Origin: Harmonia axyridis
Taxonomy: Eukaryota > Arthropoda > Insecta > Coleoptera > Coccinellidae
Length of the DNA stretch: 64,000 nucleotides
NCBI RefSeq assembly: GCF_914767665.1
Contig: NC_059503.1
Location: 37,448,001-37,512,000, forward strand
Direction: 5' to 3'
This document shows, one piece after another, positions 38,801-52,500 of the stretch. Within the stretch, counting starts at the first letter, position 1. Every line of letters begins with the position of its first letter. The notes beneath the pieces were generated by a model. That model did not search any database. It was not told where the DNA came from and saw only the letters and a program-made list of their open reading frames with translations. The translations under genes were made by a program, and so were the position numbers.

Positions 38801-40166
38801 CTAGATATGCACATTGGTCATATAAGAGTAACACACCTCCATGTGTTCTTCGAAAAAGGCACAACAAAAGTTTTGCTAAATCCATTTTATTCAACAGATT
38901 TAATTCCCATTGAATATGATTATGCTAAGGTAGAGAGGAGATTGTCTACTGAACATAATCCTCTCTTACAGGCTCTGTCAAAGAAAATCCATCAAGTTCA
39001 TGTTGAGATGAAGTGTCACAAATGGAAATCGATGTTAATATTTCTTTGACAGTTTTGGTTATAGCCCTTTGGAAATAACCTCGAATAATCATCCTTCTGT
39101 ATTAATGCTTCGTTTTAATAAAACAAAGCTTGCTATCAACAGAGAATTTTGCGAGATTGCATACTTTTCAGTCTGGAATTCATCAAGTCTTATTTTGATC
39201 AAATTAAACCTTACTTTTATAATGTCACTAATGACCAAAAGTTTGACCCAGCTCTCAAGTGTGGATACGTTTGGTTATCTACAGTCCGAATCGGTGACGA
39301 AGAAAGGGCTAAATATGATATAATCATCATGTGATATAACCATTAATTACCAAAAGCGCTTGAATGCAGTTGGTTATTGTTGGTAATTATTAATGATAAC
39401 CAGGTTATTCGCTTGAATTCGCTTTTGATTTATGATTGTTTGTCTGCAAATGTTTCATTCTCAAACAAAGACCACATCATTGTTAAAAAATAAATAATAA
39501 TTAAATTATTCCTTCTGGTTGTAACACTTCTAATGTCCGCTAAATTATGAATCATTATGTATCATTTACTCAGGAAAATCAATATTAGTAAAGTAACAAG
39601 TTGCCATAATCAAGGTCCCTGTTTTCTCATGAATTATATCAATTTCAAGTTCTAGGATGCATGTGTAAGTATGATCAGTTATTCAACAATCATAAATACC
39701 TTAAAAACAAGATTGCACATTTGAATGATTTTGGACTATAAATTATCGATATCACACTTTATTACTTATTGGTACCCATAAAATTGTTGTTCTGATTTGT
39801 AGCTATCACAGTTGATTCACAGTTCAAAAAACATATATTCACACTTTTTGGCAATTTTTTGACGTACATGACAATGATAATAATTTTTCGAAATGGGTAT
39901 TTCTTTCTACATTTTTTTCTTGAAATATAAAACTGTATAAATGGCTGATTGTATTTTCGATACCAGCAATACAATATACAATATATACCCCATCCATCAT
40001 TGTGTTGAAATTATTTGTAATAATTTAGGTTATGTCAAGTGTCATTTACACACGTGTAGGACATTCAGGATTAACGAACTATAAAGAAATTCATTGAATA
40101 GGTCGAATGACTGTATAACTGTCTCTGGACAGTAGTTCCAAGTTAATAGGTTCGTTTCGTTTATCT
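38801..40166. other. intergenic, 5' flank of the LRRC47 homologue
   Basis: Contains small plus-strand open frames at 38807-39049 and 39069-39334 (VERRLSTEHNPLLQALSKKI; MRDCILFSLEFIKSYFDQIK) that look like broken transposon protein; not identified. From about 39340 to 40166 nothing is recognised except a CACGTG E-box near 40051, which might belong to the promoter. Confidence 0.4.
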
Positions 40167-42711
40167 ATGGGTTCAGTTTTCAGTTTCATTCAGCCGCGCA
40201 TAAGACATGAGAGGTTAAAAATTTTCCAAGAAGGTAAGAATTATATACAATTTCAAAAGAAACTTTTTAAACTACTAATGTTAATTTTATTATTTTCCAT
40301 TCAAGAAAATTTCATGAAGAACATGTGGCCTGAAATTGAAACTGTTAAAAGAGAAAATCGTTATGAGATTGCTTTATCAGGATCTGCCATTGATGAAAAG
40401 ATAAAAGAACATGGTTTAGACGATTCATTATTTAGCTTAGTAAATTTGAATTATATATGTATAAATAGTACTTGTTTAAGCGAAATTCCTGACAGAATAT
40501 CCCAACTTACAAATTTACAAACCTTGTCTTTATATGATAATCAGATCATCCATTTGAATCCTCTAATTGAGAAGTTGAATAAATTGAAAACCCTGGATTT
40601 ATCAGGCAATCATCTCACAGAAGTTCCAGATATATTTAGTAATTTAGAACAAATCGTAACAATAAATCTGTCAAGGAATAATATTAGACGATTTCCAACA
40701 TTGAGGAATAATAAAAAATTGACAGAATTAAATTTATCCAATAACGAATTGGAGGAATTTCCTGATGTTTGTAATGCTGAATTAACTAATTTAAGTGAGT
40801 TAAAATTGAGTCAGAATCAAATTGAGTTGATTCCTGAAGAAATAAATATATTGCCATTGTTGAAAGTATTAGATGTGGGTTCTAATAAAATTAAGAGTTT
40901 ACCAGGCAATTTAGGAGACTGTGGAAAATTAAAAGGTTAAATTGAGAAAATTTTTAGCAATCTCTTGTTTGAAAATTTTAATTTTAGAATTAAATGTAAA
41001 GCAGAATCCAATTTGCGACAGAAGACTATTGAAACTAATTGACCAATGTAGAACTAAGCAAATTTTAGATTATGTCAGGCAACATGGTCCAAAAACAGCA
41101 AGGAATGTACAGGGTAATTCCAAAAAAGGGAAGAAAAATCACAGAATATCTGAAAATGCGGATGACATCTCATCTAATTCAGAGTTTAAGTATAAAATTA
41201 CAGTTTTCCGTGCCAAAGATGATGATTGTGCTGTTATCATTTCTAAGAATGTGGAAACAGTGAGGAAATACATAATCTGCTGTATAGTACAAAGTATTGT
41301 TTTTAGTGAAAGTACTTTAAAAAAGTTTTTACAACTTCAAAATAAAATTCATGAAAATGAATGTTGTAAAAGGAATGCAGCAACTATAGCAACACATGAT
41401 TTCAAGAAACTGGTGAGTTGTAGCTGTTTCATTTATTTATGTAGAATTTAACTATGACCTTAAAGCAGTTACTTTTATATCCTAATTTTGAATGCTTTAG
41501 GAATTTGATTATAGATTTTACTTATAATTTAAATTCGTGAACATTGTATTATGCTGGTTTTTTTGATCTAGTTCACAAGTTTCTTTGCCTAATGGTCAAC
41601 TTGTGTTGTCTCTTTTTTGTTCTTGCTTTTAATAAGTAAATAATTGTTTTATCTATATTAATGATTAATTTATTCTGTGCTAGCCACTGAGCATAAACTT
41701 GAAGTTCTTCATTAAAACACATCTCCGAGCACATCTCAAGACTTTCCATACTTTTACTACTGAATATCAAAACTGTATCATCAGCAAATGTAACATATGC
41801 TTTCAATGACAAGTATTTCAAGCTATGTACGTATGGGGTTCACCAATAGGAAAGATACAATTTGAAATGGTTATATTGGTAATACTATGTATTATTTTTT
41901 AACATTTCTTATGTCATTTGTGTTCAGTTGGTTATGCCATTTATTCATAGGAAGATACACGCTTCAAAAACATTTCAAAATTATTGAATTTTTTCATCAA
42001 AATTAGTGCTCATTCGTGAATTCTGAGAGAAATTTGAGAAGACTTAGGTAGAACTTTATTCAGTTTAAACGAACCAATATTCAACAGTAGTACCAAGTAC
42101 AACATATATTCTGATTTTTTGTTTATTATTTCAATAATAAACCTGAAAACGTTGGAGAACAGAAACATTTGGTTTGTGAAAATGGGAATCCATAGTATGA
42201 AATTTGCAATATTCTTTAATTAAATTGTACATAAGTGTATTTTTAAGGGCACTGGAAACTTAACATATACTACCATGAAACCCGATGAATTGAAACTGAG
42301 ACCGTTGAACAGAAGTAAAGAAATGACTGGGAAAGAACTGTTCGAGAAACTCCAAATTGAAGCTGAAAATTTTAGAAAAGAGAAGAAACGTAATACCTAC
42401 TCTGGCATACACAGATATTTGTATCTTATTGAAGGAAAACCAGAATTCCCTTGTCTACTTAATTCAAAGGGAGAAGTTATTTCTTTTCCTCCTATTACAA
42501 ATGCAGATATTTCAAAGGTAGATACATTTTTCAACCACTTATTATAACTACTTACTGCAATTGAAGTATATATGTATATATATCGATGGTCTCAAATAAA
42601 TACCTGGTGATTTACACCTTTATTTTCCGACTTTAAAATGAAAATGTGAAAAATTGCTCGGACCCGTCAATTTTCAATTCGGACTTATGAGGTATTGATT
42701 TGAGACCATCG

Positions 42712-42742
<31 letters not shown>

Positions 42743-43498
42743 GGGTGAGTCAGGAGGAACGGACCAAACTCCAGCATATTGTACTTGTAAAAATTATTGA
42801 AAAAAACATATGTTTTTATAAGATTCTCATTTGTTTTGGAGATACAGGGTGTTGAAGTTTGAATACATTTTTTGTAATGATTATACGAGTTTATTGAATC
42901 TTTATGAATCATTGCTACAGATTAGGAAAATAACCATAAAAGCTAATAATGAATTTTTTCACCACAGCTCACTTACTGGATTTTTCATGGCGAATTTGGA
43001 TTTTTCCGAGGATTTCGAGAGAATCATTTCAAATTTTTTTTTTTTCAAAATCGGTAGCAGATAGGACAAAACTACAAGAGACCATAAAGTTTAGCACATC
43101 AACAAAGCTTTTTTTTTACATTTTTTCAAATTAACAGTGGCTCACAATAAAAAAGTTCTGGAGGAAAACAGTGGACAGTGTTCCAGAGAAAATATCACTC
43201 TCTAGATTTGCTATCGAATTTGGCATGTCACATAGTGTGAACTAACAATGATAATATTTAGGCCAAATTTCAGTTGAATATCTGAATACTACTATAGATA
43301 CTACAAAAACTTGAAAAAAATTCTAACTGTAAAAATGTATCTCAAAAACAAATGGGAATCGTATAAGAACATATGAGTTTCTTTGATTATTTTCAGGTGT
43401 ACAATTCGCTTCTGGAGTTTGGCCTGTTCCTCCCGACTCACCCTGTATATATAATCATATAGTAGGAAAAAATCCTTTTTAATTTGGGTTCTCGGTAA

Positions 43499-43530
<32 letters not shown>

Positions 43531-46500
43531 TTACCGAGAACCCAAATTAAACGAGCATCGAGCCCTCGTTTTACCTTCTGGTTTGTTTACGTTCAATTTG
43601 ACAGTTTGGTTTTGGCGCGTTTCAGTCATAGCAAGGACATTAGGCTCTAGTGCGCCGAGCCCTGGGGTGACACGCACCTGACTGAAAAGCATTTATTAAT
43701 ACCTGCAATTCTAGACATTTGCATAACGGTCAAAAATGTTTTCTTCGTCCTTACCGAATTTTGTAGCTCTTTCCGGTTTTTCACCTTTCTGTACCTGGAT
43801 TCACATAAATACATTTTTACAATCTTTAGTGTCTGAAGATGAACTTGAAATAAGTTCGAAACTGCGCGATACACAATGTAATCCTCATGTTGATATTACT
43901 TATCCAATTATAGGTAGTAAAAACAGAAATTATAAAACATATTTTAATTTATGGAGTATATTGAGCGGTTTCAGAAAACCGGAAGATTAAATGAAAAAAA
44001 AAATGATCAGAACTTGTTTTCTATACCATTTTTGATGTTAAAGACCAGTCGAGTGCCCAAGATGAGTGAAAATTTCATTATTCAACCTAAAACGATTTTG
44101 GAATATCATTCATATAAATTTCACCAAGTGCATATGAAATATATGAATCTTTGGTAGTGAATTTATCCTATGCTACATGTTAAGTAACCGACTAGTGACA
44201 GTTGTGACAATGGTTTTGGGACGAAATTTAAATTTCAAATATAACAATGACTGATATAACAGAAATTTGTCTCTGAAAATAACATAACCTTCAAGAAGGA
44301 CCCACAGAACATATTATTTTTTAAAACATCAAGGCATTGTCAAGAAAAAGAGCAACTCGTTCAGCAGATAACAGACAAGAATACTAATACTTACGTTACC
44401 AAACTGATACCTATCAGTAACAAAACTACATGCGTTACCGATCTTTTTGCTTTACGCGGCCGTTAACTCCTTAGTTAATCTTGTTATTTATACAGGGTGT
44501 TACACCATTGACGCAATGGTGGTTTACGTTAAGCGCTGAAAGTTTTCAATTATTGTTTTGACAGTATCATTAGGCTCCATTTGCTACTTTCTCGAATTGT
44601 TTAGAAATACACAGGGTGTACCAAAAAAGTCTAAATAACCAAACATGTTTTTTCTTATGGAATCTCACTTTTGACTTCTAGTTGAGTAGGCTTAATTTGT
44701 TGCATATAACTCCTTCAAAGAATCACGTCGAATTTCCAAACACCCTATATAGTATAGAGGGAGTTCTAATATTGGCTTGCTGAAACAGTGATCACTAAAT
44801 AGAAAATCATATCCAAGCCGCAAGCAAGTTATGTGTGAACAATAAAAAAAATTTTGGAGAATATTAACAAAATCTACTTCATATGAAACCCATATGGATC
44901 TCAACTCACATATTTATTTTGAAACTTACCCATGCGAAATTGATTGGTACCTAATGACCAATAGGATACAAAAGTTGAATAAAAACAATAAAAAATTATC
45001 TTTTTTGGAAGGGCCATTCTGAGAATACTTTTACTCAAACTCAATTGAATGAGTCAAAGAAGTTTTTTTACTGTATTTAAACCTGGAATATTTTCAAATA
45101 TTTTTTGTATGGTCAAGGGTTGCTAGATTTTTAATTCATTTTTAAAAGACGCAAACTTTTTCAATATCAGGAGAGCTTCTAATGATCCAATTCAAAGTCA
45201 GTTGATTGAATTATTAGAAATTAATCTGATATGGAAAAAATTGGCCCATTTTAAAACTAATCCAGTAATTTCTGAGAACTTTCTTTCTAATTAAAATAAC
45301 CAATCCAATCTATCTTATAGATCCGTGTTCATTAATAATTAATAAATGTTAACTCACCTTATAATTACTTATAAATTTTCTCAATCACAAATTAACACTG
45401 TCCCAGAGATCACTCACTGCTTACACTTGTCAAATGATTGCACGTGTCTGTGAAGTACACCGTGTGTCCCTTGACGAGATTTCTCTTCTTACCATAGAAT
45501 GAAAACAAGATACACTCTTCCTTGTATCATAGAATGAAAAATTTTTTCTTTTATCTTGATGAAAATATTCCACCTCTTGCTATCCACAGAAGAATTATAC
45601 GACAGTTTAAAGAATTATAGATTTTTCGCTAATGTTAGTGTTCTACTTTAAAAAAAAATTAGATAAATTTTCGTTAAATAAAAATGGATATCGACGACGA
45701 TATTCATAATGCCGCTATTGATCATGCGCGTATAAAGAGAGGGACCTAAACCTAACTTTAGGTTGGAACTACCATTAGACAGAATCATAGAACAAGTATG
45801 TATATACTTATTCTATGGACAGAATGTGTAATAAATTAATTTTGAATCGTTTTTTTTTCGAGGGAATTAAATCAAACTGATCAGATGAATTTCTGTAGCT
45901 GACTACCAAGAACATGTTTACCATGTTTGCTTACGAATCTAAAAATATACTAATAATGAAACTGAGAAGTTTGAGGGTAATCAGACTTATATCGATATTC
46001 ACTTGTTCCACATGTATAAGCGTGAATAAAAAAAATTATCGCAACTTCTGCTTTGAAAGAATTAAGTGTAGTAACAAAATCGTATATTGACATTTTCATA
46101 AGGAAAATCAAAATAAATGTGAGTGACTCACTAGTTATTACAAAAAGACATTATTAGTTTGTTGGTCTTGAGAATAGCTGCTGCAATAATAATCATACTA
46201 AGATGAATTTCCGTTAATTAGAGACTGAAACAATCAAGAATTAAATAAACAGCTTTTAATTTATTTCCTTTCTCATTACATAGTTCATAAACTTGGTAAA
46301 TTACTGTTTTGTTTGGGTAGTGTTATATTCATCTTATTGGGTACTGTCATTAGGCATATCATTCCTAATACCTAATGTTACTTCTTCGTCTGAAACAAAC
46401 TGATCTGCCACCATGAATGTTCCTTATTTCAGGAGTCTGAATATGGGCTCAGTCTGGAAAAATATGTACCCATTCTTTGTGGTATTTAAAGTTGTCCTGA

Positions 46501-49500
46501 CCTTGAATCCTGGGAGACTTGGAATTCTGAACCCAGGTCAGCTTTACTGGGACTCAAACTTATAAGGCAAAGATAGTTTCTATGCAAAGCATACCGAAGG
46601 AAAATGGTAGAAGGCAAGCAACATAGGGCAAAATCAGGGGTGTCAAGTCAAGGTTATTTAAGCACATTAACTATAACATCAAGTTACTATCAGCAAGGAA
46701 TGTCACTGGCAAATTCAACGCATCCAGTTTATCACTGAAATTGATTGAAATATCAAGAGTTGAGGATATCTATGTGAGGAAAGTGCAAAATATGTATAGT
46801 TTGGTACTTCTAGTTTTTGATGAAATGTATAAACCACCCTGTATCTCATAAACGAATAGAGTTATGATAATTGTCAACGCTGATTCAGACTATCCAAATT
46901 GTCCTGCAGCGTACAGTTATTCATAAACATCCTGTATAAATTTCTAATTGTCAGAAGCTGCAAAATCCACGGAGCCAACTCATCCAAGAGGGCTGATGGG
47001 AGAACAGCATCACTCTCTCACGATGTGCAAATGCCCTCTAACAAAGCCAGCAATGAATGCAAGGCAATCCAGTTCGGAAACAGTGGTTGATTAGGACTTA
47101 TCCGATTCTCGATTATTTTTTCAGTACGAGCTTTGTCAAGTGTTTCGAGAATTTTAGTAATACATGGTGAAAGAGCAATTGTTCTATAGGTACCAGGAAG
47201 TTCAGAAGACTTACCTACCTTACTCTTTGAAAAGGCAGTATCATTGGAGCATGTGAGAACAACTGTTTTGATAAGCCATCCAATCCCAAGTTACTCTAGT
47301 TTAACAAGGTTGAGAGATGTTCTTCCAAGGTACATTCATTATTAGTGTGGTTCCTAAGCATAGCAGGCATGCAATTCTTAGAGGTAGGGGTGGGAAGGGA
47401 GACGACGTGACACATAAGCGTTTTTTAACTTTCCATATGAAAGATGCTTTCCCCTCTTACGAGCCTTGTATAGTATGCACTAGCCTGTTTAACAGCTGTA
47501 AAATTAATGAAAGAAGGTTCTGAATGATATAGATACTGAATAATGGGAATAGAACAGCTTTGAGAAACAAATTAACTAAGCGACGATTCGTCTATATATT
47601 TAGACTTCTTCACTGCTAATAATAATAAATAGGTATATTCCAGAGAATGTTACAGTGTCGTACAGATGTTGATTTGGTAACATTAAATGAAACAACGTCA
47701 TATAAAAGAACCCAATGGAAAGAGAAATCAACCCCACAATTCAAAATATATACAACATGTACTTTGCGCGTACATAGTCCTCTATAGAATAAGGCTCTAA
47801 ATCAATCAACAATTCTTTAATTTTTCTCTTGAACACTTTCATGCTTGTACACATTTTTAGGTTGTCGGTGAGTTCATTAAACAATCTAATACCTGCATTA
47901 GAAGGGTGTGTTTCTGTTATCGTGAATCGATGTATCGGATAACTGATATTGAGTTTTCGAGAACCAAAGTTGTGCATAGAATCGCACTGCTCATAATATT
48001 CCAAATTTTTAAGCATGAAAACTAGCACTTCCTAAATGTAGAGAGCATAAACAGTGAGTATATGGTTCCTCTTGGAGACTCCTCTGCAAAACTGACGGTA
48101 ATCCAGACCAAACACAGTTCTGATAACCCTCTTCTGAACACGAAAAATCTCCAGAGTGTTTGAGTTCATACCATAGAACATCAAACCAACATCATCAAGC
48201 TCTCAAAGTTGGCGAAATAAAAAATTTTTAGTGAATTCACGTCGACTTACTATTTTCGTACTATATGAGACAGAATTAAATTTCATTCCCATCAGTCTTT
48301 TCTTCAACAACCTTATTGTGGTTGGTGTCTCCATTCTGTTGTAGTGTTTTTAATAATATCACCTTAGTTTCATCTGGGTTCAAAACCAAACCATTCTTCT
48401 CAAACCAGTACTCCACTCTAGAATTCTCAAGAACACTGATAATATTATTCATAAAGAGAACAAATAGTATGCATCCTATCATCTCTGATTTTACAAATTT
48501 ACCATATTGTTTCACCATAATACCTGATTAGGTATTTGAACCAGTTCAGCACATTTCCTTGAATTCTGTATTTTTCCATTTTGATCAGTAGAGATTCATG
48601 GTTAAGCGAATCGAAAGCTTTCAATAGATCCAAGAATAGACCCAGCAAAATCTCATTATTTTATTTATTCATTTAACATAAACAGGAATCCTAACAGGAA
48701 TAACCCAATTACAAGGATTCACCACAAAAAAGAAGATATTTACAATTGAGAATGAACATAAACTATAAGATAAAACATATCAACAATATCAAAAAAAATA
48801 AACAATTCAGTAATTTCTACATAGATACAAATATAATTCTTCCCTAAAAGCAACTTGAGAAATATTGAAAATGTCAACAAAAAAAATGTGCCAGTTATAA
48901 AACCGCATGATTCTCAAAAAAATGGAGTTATAAAACAACGACGTGCGCGCTCTTGGGACATAAAACAGCTCTCTTCGACGTCCGGTGAAAGCACGAGTGT
49001 TCAAATAAACCTCATTAATGAGAGGGGAATCGATGTGGCCATTCATTATCCGATATAAAAAAGTTTGATCGAATACAACCCTTCTCTGCTCCAGAGTAGT
49101 CAATCTATAAAGCCTCAACCTTGCATCATAAGGACACTCAACTTGTCTATTCCCGAACCTGTAGTATAAGACTCTAGTGAACTTTCTTTGTACCCTTTCG
49201 ATCCGATTAATATATTTGTGATAAAAGGGATTCCAAATTGGTGTTGCATATTCAACTATACTGCGAACAAGCGAAAAGTAAAGAACCTTTAGCGTTTCCT
49301 CACTTCTAAATGAACGCGAAATTCTCAGAATGAAACCGAGCATTCTGAAAGCTCTGGAAACAATATCATCTATGTGGCGTTCAAATGATAATTTCGAATC
49401 CAGATATATTCCTAAGTCCTTGACTACTTTCACTTTCTCCAGAATCTTATTGCTCAGAGATAGAGAAGTGCTTACGATGTTGACGTTTTTAGTGAATGTT

Positions 49501-52500
49501 ATGTGTTTGCACTTATTAATATTCAAGGAGAGATAGTGTAGGGAACAAAATTCATCAGATCTGTTCAAATCATCCTGAAACTTCCGGGCATCACCCGAAT
49601 CCTTCACTGCAAAGTACATCTTAATGTCATCCGCGTAAAGATCGAAATTTATGTTATAAAAACATTTGCAGATATCGTTGACATATAAAATAAAAAGGAG
49701 TGGTCCCAAATGAGAACCCTGAGGCACTCCTGATTCGACCCTGTAAAGGGATGAAAATGCGTCATTTATAATGACGAACTGAGATCTTTCCCACAGGTAT
49801 GACCCAATTCATCTCAACAGATTCGATCCCACGCCATAATCCGAGAGGACTTGTAAAAGTGTCGCATGATGAACTTTGTCAAAGGCTTTGGATAAATCGG
49901 TGTAAACAGCGTCCACCTGGGTACCCTGGTCCATATTTTGAGATAAATAACTAATATATGGCGATAGATTAGTGAGAACAGATCTTCCCCCAAAAAAACC
50001 ATGCTGTCTTATGCTGATTGTCGATTGAAGCGAACAAAATAAAAAGTTGGTTACAATAGATTCAAACAATTTCCCGAAGTGACTCAGAACAGAGATGGGT
50101 CGATAGTTGGATATCAAATTCGTCTTTCCACTCTTGTGAATAGGAGTTATTTTAGCAAGTTTCCTCTCTCTGGGGAAAACTCCAGTACGTAGTGATTGAT
50201 TGAAAATAATATGGAGTGGGGAAATAAGCGAAACAGCACAAGACCTAATGAATATTGGAGGGATCAAGTCCGGACCTGGACCTTTATTTGTTTTCAGAGT
50301 ATTTATTTTATTTATGATTTCGTCCGAACTGATGCTATCAAGGTGAACATATGTGGAATCCCTCATATTCTCAACATCGGTTTTTCTGATAACAGGCTTA
50401 AGAGGATCCTCGAATACATCTGCGAAGAATCTACCGAATGCATCCGCAATACTCTGATTATCATTGTGTTCGATATTTTCATGAGTCACCGATCTGGGTA
50501 CATTGACCCCTTTACGATTTTCTGAAACATATGACCAGAAGTTTCTAGGATGTTTTCGATACGTGAAATATAAACTGTATAGTCTCTCCGAATCATTTCT
50601 TTACATACTTTACGTAAACAAGAGAATTTGTCGTAATCTACAGCAGTTTTGAACTTTTTAAATTTACGATGAGCTTTTGCCTTTTCTTTGACGTATTTAA
50701 TAGTTTCGGTCGAGAACCATGGTGGAAATTTCGTATTCTTTACAATTCTAGATGGAATGAATTTTTCAATTAAAGTATTAATATTATTATAAAAAGTTTC
50801 AACATTCACATCAACATTTTCACTACTTAACAATGTGTCCCAATCGATCAGCGACATCTCCTCATTGATTGTGCAGTAGTCTGCGTTGAAAAATTTGTAC
50901 ATGGATCTTGATCTTCTGGAATATACCATCTCACCTGCGAACTCCACCAAAACATCCAGGGCGGGATGATGAACATCTTCAGTGACAAATGGAGGCAACG
51001 AACGCTTGGTGACGACATTGAGGCTGGATGACAAAATCAAATCCAATATTCTACCATTGACATTGCTCTGGGAGTTGAACTGTTCCAGTGAATTGTAAGA
51101 TGTAAAGGTCCCTGAAAGAGGTATAGAGATCCCCCTGTACCGGATCACAAACCATATATCCACCCATTCCGGAAGTCCAAGAAAAACGCGGAAGATTGAA
51201 GTCACCTATCAACAGAAATTGGTCTCCACAATTGTCGTCCATCAAGGCTGTAACAGCATCGAAATACGCCAAGTAATCATGGGAGGACGTTCCTGGAGGA
51301 ATGTAACATACACCAACAAACAGGATCACCGATCCGCTCAACTTTATTTTGATCCATAAATCCTCAATTGGTGTTGAATGAAGACAGTTTGAGACTGGAA
51401 CATAACGCAGATGCTTTGCCACACCAATGAAAACACCACCTCCCTCTCTTTTGTTGCTGACTGTTTCGGATCTATCTCTTCGGCAGACATTGTAATTATC
51501 ACAAATGAACTCGGAACTATTTATTGAGGGCTTCAACCATGACTCTGTGACACAAATTAGTTCAGCAGAGCAATTCCACGAAGACTTCAGAAATTCAGTT
51601 GTCTTGGTCCTTAGACCTCGACAATTTTGATAGTATATATTGAGAGAGAACATCACAAAGACACCAAAAACAGATGAAGGAAAGATCCAATTAATGAGGA
51701 GGAAGCCTGGCTAAGTCCTTCTCTGTAGTGATGCGAACGATTCCTTTCATCCCTCCTCAACAAAACACTTCCATCCTGAATCCAACAGTATCTGTAACCA
51801 TTCTCCTTGGAAAACTTTCTTGTAGCATTGAAAATTCTCCTGGTGTCCTGAGAAAGACTTTCATTAACATAAATAGTACTTTCAATTCCGTCAAAACCGA
51901 TGTCGCTGGTTTTTATACCATCCTTGTTACCCTTGTAGGCTCGCAAAAAACTATCCCGGTATGACTTGCTCCTGAAATCTATCACAATAGGTCTGCTCAT
52001 GTTATCTTTCTTCGGCATGAAATGAATCCTATGACAACCCTCAATGAAACTTCTTACATCAGAAACGTTAAGTCTCCGTGCAATGCTTTCAACAATGCTT
52101 AGTACATTTTCAGATTTCTTTTCTGGAACTCCAACAACATCCACACTCCTTGATTTTAATTGTTGTTGTAACAGATTGACGCTCTGATGTAGTTTCTCGT
52201 TTTCGCTCTCCAAAGTCTTAAGGCGCGTATCCATTCCCTCCAACCTACGGCTCATGTTCTCAAAGGCAACCAATTTAGACTCAAAATCGTCTATTTTATT
52301 TCCGTAAAAGTTGAGAGACGTCATGAATTCAGACTGTTTATTAGCGACAGAAGCCAAATCCGTTACGATTTTATCGAGTTTTCTTCCTATATCACCTTTG
52401 CCAGAATTGGTGGATTCCGAAGAGCATCCCACGCAAACCCACTTAATTGATCCAGCCTTACCTAGAGTTTTCAAAGAATCGGTCGTTACTCCGAGGCAAG

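Noticed and set aside
43736..44157. Small host gene in the LRRC47 intron
   Set aside because: Two short overlapping frames without known domains, no splice support, next to a palindrome and MITEs.
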